64,000 nucleotides of DNA from JBHFEI01 sp041928815 (GTDB taxonomy: Bacteria; Pseudomonadota; Alphaproteobacteria; Rhizobiales; Rhizobiaceae), in assembly GCF_041928815.1 (NCBI RefSeq), contig NZ_JBHFEI010000014.1:15729-79728 (forward strand), read 5' to 3'. Positions 17,291 to 25,589 of the stretch are shown one piece after another. The stretch's first letter is position 1; every line of letters starts with the position of its first letter. A program made the translations under genes and the position numbers. The notes under the pieces are model-generated. The model was given only the letters and a program-made list of their open reading frames with translations. It did not search any database and was not told the DNA's origin.

Positions 17291-18028
17291 ATGAAGATTA
17301 CCGATACCCTGCATATGGTCGCAAGCGGCGCCAACGGGTTCAACCTGACGCAGGCGCTCGACTGCAATGTGTTCCTGTTCACCGACGGCGTCGAGCATCA
17401 TATCTTCGATGCCGGCGCGGGCATCGATGTCGAGGCGATCCTCGCCCAGATGCGCTTCGGCGGGCTCGATCCGGCCGGGCTGAAGACGCTGTTCCTGACC
17501 CATGGCCATGCCGACCATTCCGGCGGCGGCATGCCGCTGAAGGCGCGTGTTCCCGGCCTGACGATCGTCGCGGGCGAAAAGACGGCGGCACTGCTTGCCG
17601 CCTTCGACGAGCGGCTGATCAGCCTCGACAAGGCGCGCGGCGGCTATTACCCGCTCGACTACCGCTGGGACGCGCCCGTGGTCAATCATGTTCTGGCCGA
17701 GGGCTCCAGCTACCGGGCGGGGCCGTTCACGGTGACGCTCCACGAGACGCCGGGGCACAGCGACGACCATTGCTGCTACACCGTCGCCGTTGACGGTCAG
17801 GTCAGCCTCGTCGCCGGCGACGCGCTGTTCTGCGGCGGCCGGGTGTTTTTGCAGGACATCGAGGATTGCAGCGTGCCGAGGACGATCGCCACGGTGCGCA
17901 AGCTGAACGAGATCCGCTTCGAGGCCTTCCTGCCGGGCCATGGCGCCTTCTCGCTGAAGGGCGGCGAACGCCATGTGCGCGCGGCGATGGCCCATGCTGG
18001 CAACGGCCTGGTGCCGCCGCAGTTCTGA
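17291..18028 (+). CDS. MBL-fold metallo-hydrolase
   Basis: A 245-residue metallo-beta-lactamase-fold hydrolase. The zinc motif THGHADHSGG (HxHxDH, near residue 73), HETPGHSDDH, AGDALFCGG and LPGHG supply the expected ligands for a dinuclear centre. Start ATG 17291 with AAAGG upstream. It is a lone plus-strand gene between the SDR and the convergent permease genes. Members act on thioesters, lactones or beta-lactams; here a lactone or thioester step in the cluster's pathway is possible but unproven. Confidence 0.9.
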   Translation: MKITDTLHMVASGANGFNLTQALDCNVFLFTDGVEHHIFDAGAGIDVEAILAQMRFGGLDPAGLKTLFLTHGHADHSGGGMPLKARVPGLTIVAGEKTAALLAAFDERLISLDKARGGYYPLDYRWDAPVVNHVLAEGSSYRAGPFTVTLHETPGHSDDHCCYTVAVDGQVSLVAGDALFCGGRVFLQDIEDCSVPRTIATVRKLNEIRFEAFLPGHGAFSLKGGERHVRAAMAHAGNGLVPPQF

Positions 18029-18045
18029 CGTCTCGCGGGCCGGCC

Positions 18046-18867
18046 TCACTTGCCGGCCCCGGACGTGATGCCCTCGACGAAATAGCGCCCGGCAAAGGCG
18101 AAGATGGCGATGACCGGCAGCGCCGCCATGATCGCCGCCGCCGAGAGCAGGCCCCAGTCGATCGAATATTGCGACACCAGCGCTTCCAGCCCGACGGGAA
18201 GCGTCTTCAGCCGGTCGTCGATGATGAAGACGGAGGCGAACATGAATTCGGTCCAGCTGAGCACGAAGGTATAGGTGGCGGTGACGACGATGCCCGGCGC
18301 CGTCAGCGGCACGATCACCTTGCGCAGGATCTGCATGTCGGTGGCGCCGTCGATCGCCGCCGCCTCCTCGATGCCGTTCGGGATCGAGGTGAAGAAGCCG
18401 CGCATCAGCCAGACGCTGAACGGCACGGCGAAGGTGACGTTCATGATGACGAGGCTCGCCCAGGAATTGAGCAGGCCGGTAACGGCGAAGAGGCCGAAGA
18501 GCGGCGCGAGCAGCAGCACGCCCGGAAAGATATAGACGACCAGCAGCAGGTTATAGATGAAGGCGCGGCCGCGATAGCGGGTGCGGAAGACGCTGTAGGC
18601 GGCGAGCAGCGCCAGCGGAATGGCGATCGCCGTGCTGATCAGCGCCACCAGCAGGCTGTTGCGGGCAAGCAGCAGGTAGTTGGTCGCCGACGGCAGCCTG
18701 ATATAGTTGTCGAGCGTGACGAGCCCGGGCGAGAAGACATTGCCCGGCCGGACCAGCGCCGCGTTCGGCTGCAGCGAGGAGAGCAGCATCCAGACGAAAG
18801 GCGCGCCGATCACCAGCAGCAGGAGCACGATGAGGGCGGCGCGGAGCGGCGAGACGGAGCGTCGCAT
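18046..18867 (-). CDS. Sugar-type ABC transporter permease (MalG/UgpE-like)
   Basis: A 273-residue inner-membrane permease of the second CUT1 importer. About six hydrophobic segments are visible from ALIVLLLLVIGAPFVWMLL onward, and the cytoplasmic EAA loop reads IEEAAAIDGATDMQILRKVI near residue 180. Start ATG 18867 with GGAGATCG upstream and only one base between it and the stop of the partner permease gene (TGATATG), so the two are translationally linked. Last gene of the SBP-permease-permease operon. Confidence 0.94.
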   Translation of the reverse strand: MRRSVSPLRAALIVLLLLVIGAPFVWMLLSSLQPNAALVRPGNVFSPGLVTLDNYIRLPSATNYLLLARNSLLVALISTAIAIPLALLAAYSVFRTRYRGRAFIYNLLLVVYIFPGVLLLAPLFGLFAVTGLLNSWASLVIMNVTFAVPFSVWLMRGFFTSIPNGIEEAAAIDGATDMQILRKVIVPLTAPGIVVTATYTFVLSWTEFMFASVFIIDDRLKTLPVGLEALVSQYSIDWGLLSAAAIMAALPVIAIFAFAGRYFVEGITSGAGK

Positions 18868-18868
18868 A

Positions 18869-19828
18869 TCAGTCGATCTCCTGTTCGGCCGCACCCTTCG
18901 GCGCGAAGCGGATATAGACGACGGCGAAGACGAGCAGGATGAGGGCCAGCGACACCGACATGGCGCTCGCCTCGCCGAGCTTGAACTGCTGGAAGGCGCG
19001 GATATAGATCGACACCGGCAGCGTCGTCGTCGTGTCGATCGGCCCGCCCTTCGTCGTCAGCCAGATGATGTCGAAGACGTTGACCGACCAGAGCGTACCG
19101 AGCAGGCCGACGACATAGAGCACCGGCTGGATGAAGGGCATCGTCACTTTGGTGAACAGCTGCCATTCGGTGGCGCCCTCGACGCGCGCCGCCTCGTAAT
19201 ATTCCGGGCTGATGCGGGTGAGCGCCGCGAGGATCAGCAGCGTCAGGAAGGGGAACCAGCGCCAGGCGTTGATCCAGACGACGGTGGCGAAGGCGTAGGT
19301 CGGCGAGCCGAGGAAGTCGATCGGGCGCTCCAGCAGGCCGGAACCGGTGAGCAGATGGTTGACGATGCCGTAATCGGCATTGAGCATCCAGCGCCAGAGG
19401 AAGGTGGTGACGATGGTCGGAACCACCCAGGAGGCCATGATCCAGGTGCGGGCGATGTGCTGGCCGGCAAAGCGCTGGTGCAGGAGCAGCGCGGCGCCCG
19501 CGGCGAGCGCCGTCTGCAGCACCGCGCCGCCGACCGCCCAGGCGAGCGTGCGCAGGAAGGCCGGCCCGAACGTGCCGTCGCCGAAGATCGCGGCGTAGTT
19601 GGCGAGCCCGACGAATCTGGGTGTGCCGCCCATCGTGTTGGCATTGGTCAGGCTGATCCAGATGCAATAGCCGAGCGGCAGCGCGATGGTCAGCGCCAGC
19701 CAGATCAGGAGCGGCGCGACGAAGAGCCGGCCGAGGTGGGCGCGCACCGGCTGTTCCGGCGGCCGGGCGGAGGGATGCGGCGAAGCCGCCGCACCCTGCC
19801 CCGTCATGGCGATCGCGGCCCCCGTCAT
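18869..19828 (-). CDS. Sugar-type ABC transporter permease (MalF/UgpA-like)
   Basis: A 319-residue partner permease. A polar, proline-rich N-terminus (about 33 residues) precedes the first helix, FVAPLLIWLALTIALPLGY; the EAA loop is YYEAARVEGATEWQLFTKVTMP near residue 215. The start at 19828 overlaps the binding-protein stop by 4 bp (ATGA); a second in-frame ATG at 19807 is possible. Unlike the first importer in this window, permease subunits here are separate. Confidence 0.93.
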   Translation of the reverse strand: MTGAAIAMTGQGAAASPHPSARPPEQPVRAHLGRLFVAPLLIWLALTIALPLGYCIWISLTNANTMGGTPRFVGLANYAAIFGDGTFGPAFLRTLAWAVGGAVLQTALAAGAALLLHQRFAGQHIARTWIMASWVVPTIVTTFLWRWMLNADYGIVNHLLTGSGLLERPIDFLGSPTYAFATVVWINAWRWFPFLTLLILAALTRISPEYYEAARVEGATEWQLFTKVTMPFIQPVLYVVGLLGTLWSVNVFDIIWLTTKGGPIDTTTTLPVSIYIRAFQQFKLGEASAMSVSLALILLVFAVVYIRFAPKGAAEQEID

Positions 19829-21141
19829 TGTCCGGCGGCGGCGTTCATCTGCTGCTGGCCCCAGGTGACGGCGGCCTGCGGCTCCTCGCCGCCGACCACG
19901 ACCTTCTGCACCACCTGCGAGAGCAGGTTCTGCGCCATGATCGGGCCGATCGCCTTGTGGATCGTGCCGGTGTTGAAGCCGGGCAGCACGCCGGTCTTGG
20001 AGACCTCCAGCATCATGTCGACGCAGGTCTTGTACTTTGCCAGGATCGGCGAGCCGGACCAGGCCTCGGTCGCGCCGTCCTCGGTCAGCGGCAGGAACAG
20101 GCCGGGCTCGGCGAGCAGGAATTCGGCATAGTTCGCCGGCTCCAGCACGAAGGAAAGGAAGGCGGCCGCCCCTTTCCGCTTCTCCGGGTCGGCGGTCAGC
20201 ACCATCGCGGCGTTGGAATAGTAGATGCTGTGCGGCTCGCCGCCCGGCGCGACCGGGATCGGCGCGCAGCCGAGCTGGTCGGCGGCCTGGCCCGAGGTTG
20301 CTTCGAACGGCGTCAGGTACTGGCCCTTCTCGATCGCCATGGCGACGGTGCCGGCATTCAGCGCGTCCTGCGGCTCCGGCCATGTCCAGGAGGCGATGCC
20401 GGAGGGCGAGAGCTCGGCGAGCTGCTTGTAGAAGCCGATCGTCTCGACGTTCTTCGGCGTGTCGAAGGTCACCTTGCCGTCGGCGTCGAAGAGCTCCGTG
20501 CCGCCGTTGACGCTCATCAGCGAATAGAGCACCTGGTCGGTGGCGAGGCTCTTGGAGGCCGGCACCCCGACGCCATACTTGCCGTCCTTCGTCAGCGTCT
20601 TTGCAGCGCTGAGGAACTCTTCCCAGGTCTTCGGCGGGCTTTCCGGATCGAGGCCGGCCGCCTTGAACAGGTCCTTGCGGTACCAGAGCATCTGCACCAT
20701 GCCATAGACCGGCACGGCCCAGATCTTGCCCTCGTCCTTGTAGGGTGTCAGCGCCTGGTCGATGAACTTATGCTTCTTCTCGATCTCGGCGACGATGTCG
20801 TCGACCGGCTGGACGGCGCCCGTCTCGCGGATGGTGACGGTGAAATCGGGGATCGAGAAGTCGATGTCGGGCTGCACGCCCGCCTGGATCGCCGGCGGCA
20901 GTTTCTGGAAGATGCTGCCCCAGCCCTGCACCTGCTGCACCACCTTGAAGTCGCCCTGCGAGGCATTGAAGGCGTCGATCACCTTCTGGAACTGGTCGAC
21001 GCGCGCCTGCACCTGCTCCTGGTGCCAGAGGGTGATCTGCAGCGGCTCGGCCGAGGCGATGCCGGCGGAAAGCGCGACCGCGGCGGTGAGCGCGCCGGCC
21101 GCAAGGCGGGCAAGGGTCTGGCGGACCGAAACATTCTTCAT
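19825..21141 (-). CDS. Extracellular solute-binding protein of the second CUT1 importer
   Basis: A 438-residue periplasmic binding protein (family 1). A Sec signal peptide with a basic start, hydrophobic core AAGALTAAVALSAGIA and cleavage after ASA precedes ITLWHQEQ. Regions such as EGKIWAVPVYGMVQMLWYRKDL and the C-terminal PGFNTGTIHKAIGP fit the sugar-binding fold. Strong ribosome site AAGGAGAACAGC. First gene of the importer operon; divergent from the ATPase gene, with a LacI-type operator in between. Substrate unknown; N-acylated compounds are suggested only by the neighbouring deacylase. Confidence 0.92.
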   Translation of the reverse strand: MKNVSVRQTLARLAAGALTAAVALSAGIASAEPLQITLWHQEQVQARVDQFQKVIDAFNASQGDFKVVQQVQGWGSIFQKLPPAIQAGVQPDIDFSIPDFTVTIRETGAVQPVDDIVAEIEKKHKFIDQALTPYKDEGKIWAVPVYGMVQMLWYRKDLFKAAGLDPESPPKTWEEFLSAAKTLTKDGKYGVGVPASKSLATDQVLYSLMSVNGGTELFDADGKVTFDTPKNVETIGFYKQLAELSPSGIASWTWPEPQDALNAGTVAMAIEKGQYLTPFEATSGQAADQLGCAPIPVAPGGEPHSIYYSNAAMVLTADPEKRKGAAAFLSFVLEPANYAEFLLAEPGLFLPLTEDGATEAWSGSPILAKYKTCVDMMLEVSKTGVLPGFNTGTIHKAIGPIMAQNLLSQVVQKVVVGGEEPQAAVTWGQQQMNAAAGQ

Positions 21142-21269
21142 GCTGTTCTCCTTTTGCCGGCCGGAGATCCCGGCTCTCTCGTGATCGTGACGGTCGGGTG
21201 GCCCGGAGCGGTCGCGCGCCGCGGCCGGCAGGGTGGCCTATTTTGCGTGAAACCCTGCATTTTTGGCAT

Positions 21270-21286
21270 GGTAAAACGTTTGACTT
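21270..21286. promoter_or_regulatory. LacI-type operator GGTAAAACGTTTGACTT (site 2)
   Basis: This site lies in the divergent region 21142-21389 between the binding-protein operon (minus) and the ATPase gene (plus). It matches the site at 16370-16386 at 16 of 17 positions around the palindromic AAACGTTT. An overlapping TTGACT (21280-21285) and TATAAA (21300-21305) look promoter-like but are only 14 bp apart. One regulator bound here could control both arms of the importer. Confidence 0.6.
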
Positions 21287-21389
21287 TGCCTGACAAGGCT
21301 ATAAATTGGCCGAAACCCAGCCGGAACGGAGTGGATTTTCCCCCGTTGCCGGCGACGATCTCCCGTTTCCGGAAAGGCTCGGCGCGCCC

Positions 21390-22487
21390 TTGTCCAGATT
21401 GTCCCTCCGCTCCGTCGTCAAACGCTATGGCGGCCATGTCACCGTCGTCCACGGCATCGATCTCGACGTCGCCGACGCGGAGTTCGTCGTGCTCGTCGGC
21501 CCGTCCGGCTGCGGCAAGTCGACGACGCTCCGGATGATCGCCGGGCTGGAGACGGTGACGGGCGGCGAGATCCGGATCGGCGACACGGTCGTCAACGACC
21601 TGCCGGCGCGCGCCCGCGACATCGCCATGGTGTTCCAGAACTATGCGCTCTACCCGCACCTGACCGTCTTCGAGAACATGGCCTTCGGTCTGAGGCTGCG
21701 CGACACGCCGGACGACGAGATCCGCCGCGGCGTCGGCGAGGCGGCGCGCATCCTCGGCCTCGAGCCGCTGCTCGACCGCTACCCGCGCCAGCTCTCCGGC
21801 GGCCAGCGCCAGCGGGTCGCCATGGGCCGCGCCATCGTGCGCAAGCCGAAGCTGTTCCTGTTCGACGAGCCGCTGTCGAACCTCGACGCCAAGCTGCGCA
21901 TGCAGATGCGCGGCGAGATCAAGCGCGTGCACCAGGCGATCCGCACCACCACCATCTACGTCACCCATGACCAGGTCGAGGCGATGACGCTCGCCGACCG
22001 CGTCGTCGTCATGAGGGACGGGCGCATCGAGCAGATCGCGGCGCCGCAGGACCTCTATGCCGCGCCCGCGAGCCGCTTCGTCGCCACCTTCATCGGCAGC
22101 CCCGGCATGAACGTCCTGCCCGCGCGCCTGGCGGAGACCGAGGGCGTGCTCGTCGTCGAACTGGAAAACGGCGCGCGGGTGCCGCTCGCCGGCATCGCGC
22201 CGCAACGCTATCGCTCCCATGCCGGCGGCCCGGTCCTGTTCGGCATCCGGCCGGAGCATCTGGCCGAGACCGTCGCCACTGCCGAGCCGCGCGCGACGAT
22301 GACGCTCGACGTGACGCTGGTCGAGCCGCTCGGCATGGAGACGCTGGTGCATGGCCGGATCGGCGCCAGCGAGGTCATCGCGCGCTGCGGCCCGAAGGTC
22401 GAGGCGCGGCCCGGCCGGCCGATGACGCTGTCCGCCGCCGTCGAGAACGCCGTTCTCTTCGACGCCGCCACCGAACGGGCGATCTGA
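21390..22487 (+). CDS. Sugar-type ABC transporter ATP-binding protein (MalK-like)
   Basis: ATPase of the second importer. Motifs: Walker A GPSGCGKST, Q-loop VFQNYALYPHLTV, signature LSGGQRQRVAMG, Walker B LFLFDEPLSNLD, switch VTHDQVEAM, then a C-terminal TOBE-type domain (FGIRPEHLAETV). No ATG suits the start. I prefer TTG at 21390, because LSRLSLRSVVKRYGG then aligns with the usual family N-terminus (365 residues). TTG at 21306 would add 28 residues, but the candidate -10 TATAAA ends right before it. Divergent from the SBP-permease operon. Family certain, start uncertain. Confidence 0.92.
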   Translation: MSRLSLRSVVKRYGGHVTVVHGIDLDVADAEFVVLVGPSGCGKSTTLRMIAGLETVTGGEIRIGDTVVNDLPARARDIAMVFQNYALYPHLTVFENMAFGLRLRDTPDDEIRRGVGEAARILGLEPLLDRYPRQLSGGQRQRVAMGRAIVRKPKLFLFDEPLSNLDAKLRMQMRGEIKRVHQAIRTTTIYVTHDQVEAMTLADRVVVMRDGRIEQIAAPQDLYAAPASRFVATFIGSPGMNVLPARLAETEGVLVVELENGARVPLAGIAPQRYRSHAGGPVLFGIRPEHLAETVATAEPRATMTLDVTLVEPLGMETLVHGRIGASEVIARCGPKVEARPGRPMTLSAAVENAVLFDAATERAI

Positions 22488-22534
22488 CGCATGTCCCGCG
22501 GATCTAAGCCGCAGTTTTGCCAAGGGACACGCGT
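22487..22534. repeat. Imperfect palindrome, likely decayed dispersed repeat
   Basis: Arms ACGCATGTCCC (22487-22497) and GGGACACGCGT (22524-22534) pair at 10 of 11 positions around a 26-base loop, just after the ATPase stop. The layout recalls the short GCATGTCCC...GGGACA elements scattered in rhizobial genomes, here degraded. It may also end transcription, though no T-tract follows. The rest of the gap, 22535-22709, holds only GC-rich sequence with no gene seen. Confidence 0.45.
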
Positions 22535-22709
22535 CACAACGAGGATCTGAAGCGCAGGGGCGGATCCGAAGGATCGCGGCACGCTCCGGCGCGCCACGGG
22601 GCAACGCCCTGAGGCATCGGCGTCCGGGGCGGCCGCGACGGCGCGGGCCGGCGACGGACGTCCGGGCGGGGAAACGGTCGCGGATCGGGACAGAGAGGGA
22701 AGACGACCT

Positions 22710-23942
22710 ATGAAGACGATCGAGGGTGGCCTTGCCGGGACCCGGCTTTCCTGCTTCTTCTGCGCGACGGCGCGGGCGCCGGATCTCGGCACGCAATGCC
22801 TTGCCTGCGGCGGCTCGCTGGCGGCGGTGGTCGATCCCGCCGCGCCCTTCCCTCTGTCGGTCGCGGGCTTCTGGGACTATGCCCCGGTCCTGCCGGTCGG
22901 CGATGCCCGCGTCAGCCTCGGCGAGGGCAGCACGGCCCTCCTGAAGCTCGACCGGCTGATGCCGGGCGACGAGGTCTACGTCAAGGCGGAATGGATGGGG
23001 CCGACGGGATCCTTCAAGGATCGCGGCTCGGCGGTCGCGGTCTCGGCGGCAAGGGCGCTCGGCGCGGTCGGCGTCATCTGCGCCTCGACCGGCAACAACG
23101 CCGCCTCCGTCAGCGCCTATGCGGCGCGCGCCGGCCTTCCCTGCGTCGTCGCCCTGCCGAAGGGCACGCCGGCCAACAAGATCATCCAGGCGAAGGCCCA
23201 TGGCGCGATCGTGCTGGAGGTCGAGGGCACGTTCAGCGACGCCTATGCCTGCGCCAACCGTATCCAGGCGGCAAGCCCCGGCTGGGCCAACCTCACCTCC
23301 ACCTATCTCAATCCCTACATGACCGCGGCCCATGCGACGATCTTCTACGAATGCGAGGCCGAGCTTGGCGAGGTGGGCACGATCGTCGTGCCGATCGGCG
23401 CCGGCCCGATGCTCGACGGCATCCTGCAAGGGGCGCGGCTGATGCGCGACCAGGGCCTGATCGAGACGCTGCCGGTGCCGGTCGGCGTGCAGGGCGAAGG
23501 CTGCGCCCCGATCGCCGAGGCGTTTTCCCGCGGGCTCGACCATGTCGAGGAATGGGCGCCCCCCGTCACAGGCATGCCCGGCTCGATCAACGACCCCTTG
23601 CGCGGCTATGCGGCGGACGGCACGCGGACGCTCGCGATCATCCGCGCGGCCGGCGGCCATGCGGTCGCCGTCTCCGACGACGAGATCCGCCGGGCGATGC
23701 TCGACCTCGGCCGAAGCGAGGGGATCGCGGCCGAGCCCGCCTCGGTGACGCCGCTCGCCGCGCTGCGCCGGCTCGACCATCTGCCGCGCCCGGTCGTGCT
23801 CGTCGTCTCCGGCCATGCGCTGAAGGACGGCGCCGCCCAGGCCGCCGCCGGCGCGCCGAGCCTCGACATCGATGCCGACGCCGATCCGCAGGCCGTCACG
23901 CAGGCCGCACTCGGGCATTTCTCGCAAAAACTCCGGGCTTGA
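22710..23942 (+). CDS. Threonine-synthase-like PLP-dependent enzyme
   Basis: A 410-residue fold-type II PLP enzyme most like threonine synthase, which turns O-phosphohomoserine into threonine. A Cys4 zinc-ribbon-like N-terminus (CFFC...CLAC, residues 15-33) precedes the PLP-lysine motif PTGSFKDRG near 103-111, the asparagine loop ASTGNNAASV, and VPIGAGPMLDG for the cofactor phosphate. Start ATG 22710 behind GAGGGA. It lies 222 bp after the importer ATPase and is followed by a strong terminator. In a catabolic cluster it may act instead as an amino-acid lyase/deaminase; sequence alone does not decide. Confidence 0.85.
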   Translation: MKTIEGGLAGTRLSCFFCATARAPDLGTQCLACGGSLAAVVDPAAPFPLSVAGFWDYAPVLPVGDARVSLGEGSTALLKLDRLMPGDEVYVKAEWMGPTGSFKDRGSAVAVSAARALGAVGVICASTGNNAASVSAYAARAGLPCVVALPKGTPANKIIQAKAHGAIVLEVEGTFSDAYACANRIQAASPGWANLTSTYLNPYMTAAHATIFYECEAELGEVGTIVVPIGAGPMLDGILQGARLMRDQGLIETLPVPVGVQGEGCAPIAEAFSRGLDHVEEWAPPVTGMPGSINDPLRGYAADGTRTLAIIRAAGGHAVAVSDDEIRRAMLDLGRSEGIAAEPASVTPLAALRRLDHLPRPVVLVVSGHALKDGAAQAAAGAPSLDIDADADPQAVTQAALGHFSQKLRA

Positions 23943-24019
23943 GCCGGAGACCGTCCCTGCCATCGCCGCCTCCCGATCAGGTCGCGCCCCGCCCGCCCCT
24001 CGCAACGGGTCCGCCGGGC

Positions 24020-24077
24020 ACGGGGCCGTGTCGCGTAGACCCGGGATCGAACGACACGGCCCCGTCCGTCTGTTTTT
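24020..24077 (+). terminator. Rho-independent terminator after the threonine-synthase-like gene
   Basis: Perfect 14-bp inverted repeat ACGGGGCCGTGTCG (24020-24033) / CGACACGGCCCCGT (24052-24065), loop of 18 bases, followed by TTTTT at 24073-24077. It sits 77 bp past the stop at 23942. The remaining non-coding stretch to 24303 shows no gene, only short palindromes such as GTCCGGTGATCACCGG near 24129. Confidence 0.75.
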
Positions 24078-24303
24078 CCAGCGCAGCAGCGCGCGCGGCC
24101 TTGACCCGGCCGGACAGGCGCCGGACCATGTCCGGTGATCACCGGCGATGGTCCTCCTCTCGCCCGACGTCGCAGCGGCTCCGCCTCGGACGGACACGCG
24201 CTGGGGCATGTCCGGCGATCGCGGGTTCACCGGGAATGCTCCATCCCTCTGTTTGAACGCAGTGTCCGACGGCGCATCCGATTCCGATCTGACGGGACAT
24301 GCG

Positions 24304-24410
24304 CTAGAGCATTTCCAGCCGAAGCATGATCGCTTCGGCGTCGGACAATGCGGTAAAAACAAGAGCATAGAGCGTTGAAGGTGATCCCGAGATCACCAGA
24401 AATGCTCTAG
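24304..24410. repeat. Dispersed palindromic element with CTAGAGCATTT/AAATGCTCTAG ends
   Basis: About 107 bp bounded by CTAGAGCATTTCCAG (24304-24318) and AAATGCTCTAG (24400-24410), which are inverted copies of each other. Two internal hairpins, GAAGC-ATGATC-GCTTC near 24321-24336 and GTGATC-CCGA-GATCAC at 24381-24396. The ends and internal layout match a non-coding repeat I know from many Hyphomicrobiales genomes. The last bases supply the TAG stop codon (24407-24409) of the M20 peptidase gene on the minus strand. Confidence 0.7.
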
Positions 24411-25585
24411 AGCCCCCGGGCGAGCCTCACCAGGACCTCGGCGGCCGCCGCCACCTCGTCCATGTCGACATGCTCGTGGTCGGCATGGGCCTCCTCGATC
24501 CGTCCCGGGCCGAAGACCACGGTCGGCGTTCCGGTGCGGGTCATCTTCGTGGCGTCCGAGCCGAAGGCGACGCCGACGATCTCGGGCGTGTGTCCGGACG
24601 CCCGCAGCGCCGCGGACAGCGCCGTCACCACGGCGGCATCCTCCGGCACCTCCATCGACACCGAATCGATGAAGGGGCGCCGGATCTCGATCGCCGCGCC
24701 GGCGGGATGGCCGTCGGCGAACGCCTTCACCACACCGGCCACCTCTTCCCACGCCTCGTCCCCTGTCTGGGCGGGAAGCGTGCGCAGGTCGAAGGTCAGC
24801 CGCGCATGGCCGGGCACGGTGTTGACCCCCTCGCCCGCCTGCATCAGCGTGCAGGTCAGCGTGCGCCGGCCGAGCACCGGATGGCGCAGGTCCGTCGCCC
24901 GCATATAGGCGTCGAGATGGGTGACGAGGTCGGCGGCGACGCGTGCCGCGTCGATCCCCTCCTCCGGCTGCGAGGCATGGGCGGAGCGGCCGCGGATCTC
25001 GATCGTGAAGCGGATCACGCCCTTGCAGGCGGTGACGATTGCCAGGCGCGTCGGCTCGCCGGCGATGCCGAGATCATAGGGCGGGTGGGTGCGCACATGG
25101 TGGAGCACGCCCTCGAAGGTCGTCTCCTCGTCGATCGCGGCGACGAAGGTGACCTCGGCGGCGGTGCCGCGCCGCTTCAGCGCCCTGAGCGCCAGCATGA
25201 ACATGGCGAGGCAGCCCTTGTCGTCGACGGCGCCGCGCCCGTAGAGGCGGCTTCCCTCGACGCGCGGGCTGAAGGGCGCCTCCATGCCCTCGACCTGCAC
25301 CGTGTCCATATGGCCTTCCCACACGAGGCGCGGCGCGCCGGGCGGGCCGGGAAGCCGGGCGACGACGTTCGGCCGGCCGGGCAGGACCTCCTCGAGGCGG
25401 ACCTCGATGCCCTCGGCCGCCAGCCAGTCGGCGATGAAGGTGGCGAGCCGCGCCTCGCCGAACCAGTCCGCCGGCCGGTCCTCGCGCCGGAAGAAGGGAT
25501 TGATGCTCGGGATGCGCACGAGGGCGCAGAGGAGGCTGCGCACCTCCTCGCGATCGATGGTTCCTGTCCTGGCGGCCTGGTCCAT
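24407..25585 (-). CDS. M20-family deacylase/peptidase (ArgE/DapE type)
   Basis: A 392-residue di-zinc hydrolase of the ArgE/DapE group, which cleaves amide bonds of N-acylated amino acids. Motifs: WEGHMDTV near residue 90, GRGAVDDKG near 117, the catalytic pair DEE near 152, GEPT near 176 and ADHEHVDMDE near 370; a dimerisation domain starts at IEIRGRSAHAS. Start at 25585, four bases past the SDR stop, with AAGGA upstream. The stop codon lies inside a dispersed repeat, so the C-terminus may have been reset by the insertion. Last gene of the IclR-headed minus operon. Confidence 0.92.
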   Translation of the reverse strand: MDQAARTGTIDREEVRSLLCALVRIPSINPFFRREDRPADWFGEARLATFIADWLAAEGIEVRLEEVLPGRPNVVARLPGPPGAPRLVWEGHMDTVQVEGMEAPFSPRVEGSRLYGRGAVDDKGCLAMFMLALRALKRRGTAAEVTFVAAIDEETTFEGVLHHVRTHPPYDLGIAGEPTRLAIVTACKGVIRFTIEIRGRSAHASQPEEGIDAARVAADLVTHLDAYMRATDLRHPVLGRRTLTCTLMQAGEGVNTVPGHARLTFDLRTLPAQTGDEAWEEVAGVVKAFADGHPAGAAIEIRRPFIDSVSMEVPEDAAVVTALSAALRASGHTPEIVGVAFGSDATKMTRTGTPTVVFGPGRIEEAHADHEHVDMDEVAAAAEVLVRLARGL

Positions 25586-25589
25586 CGGC

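Noticed and set aside
21138..24368. Minus-strand open frame of over 1000 codons across the ATPase and threonine-synthase-like genes
   Set aside because: It covers two clear plus-strand genes, a terminator hairpin and repeats, and its translation is low-complexity; it stays open only because of high GC.
24304..24410. Insertion sequence remnant
   Set aside because: No transposase fragment or target duplication is visible; the structure fits a short non-coding palindromic repeat.
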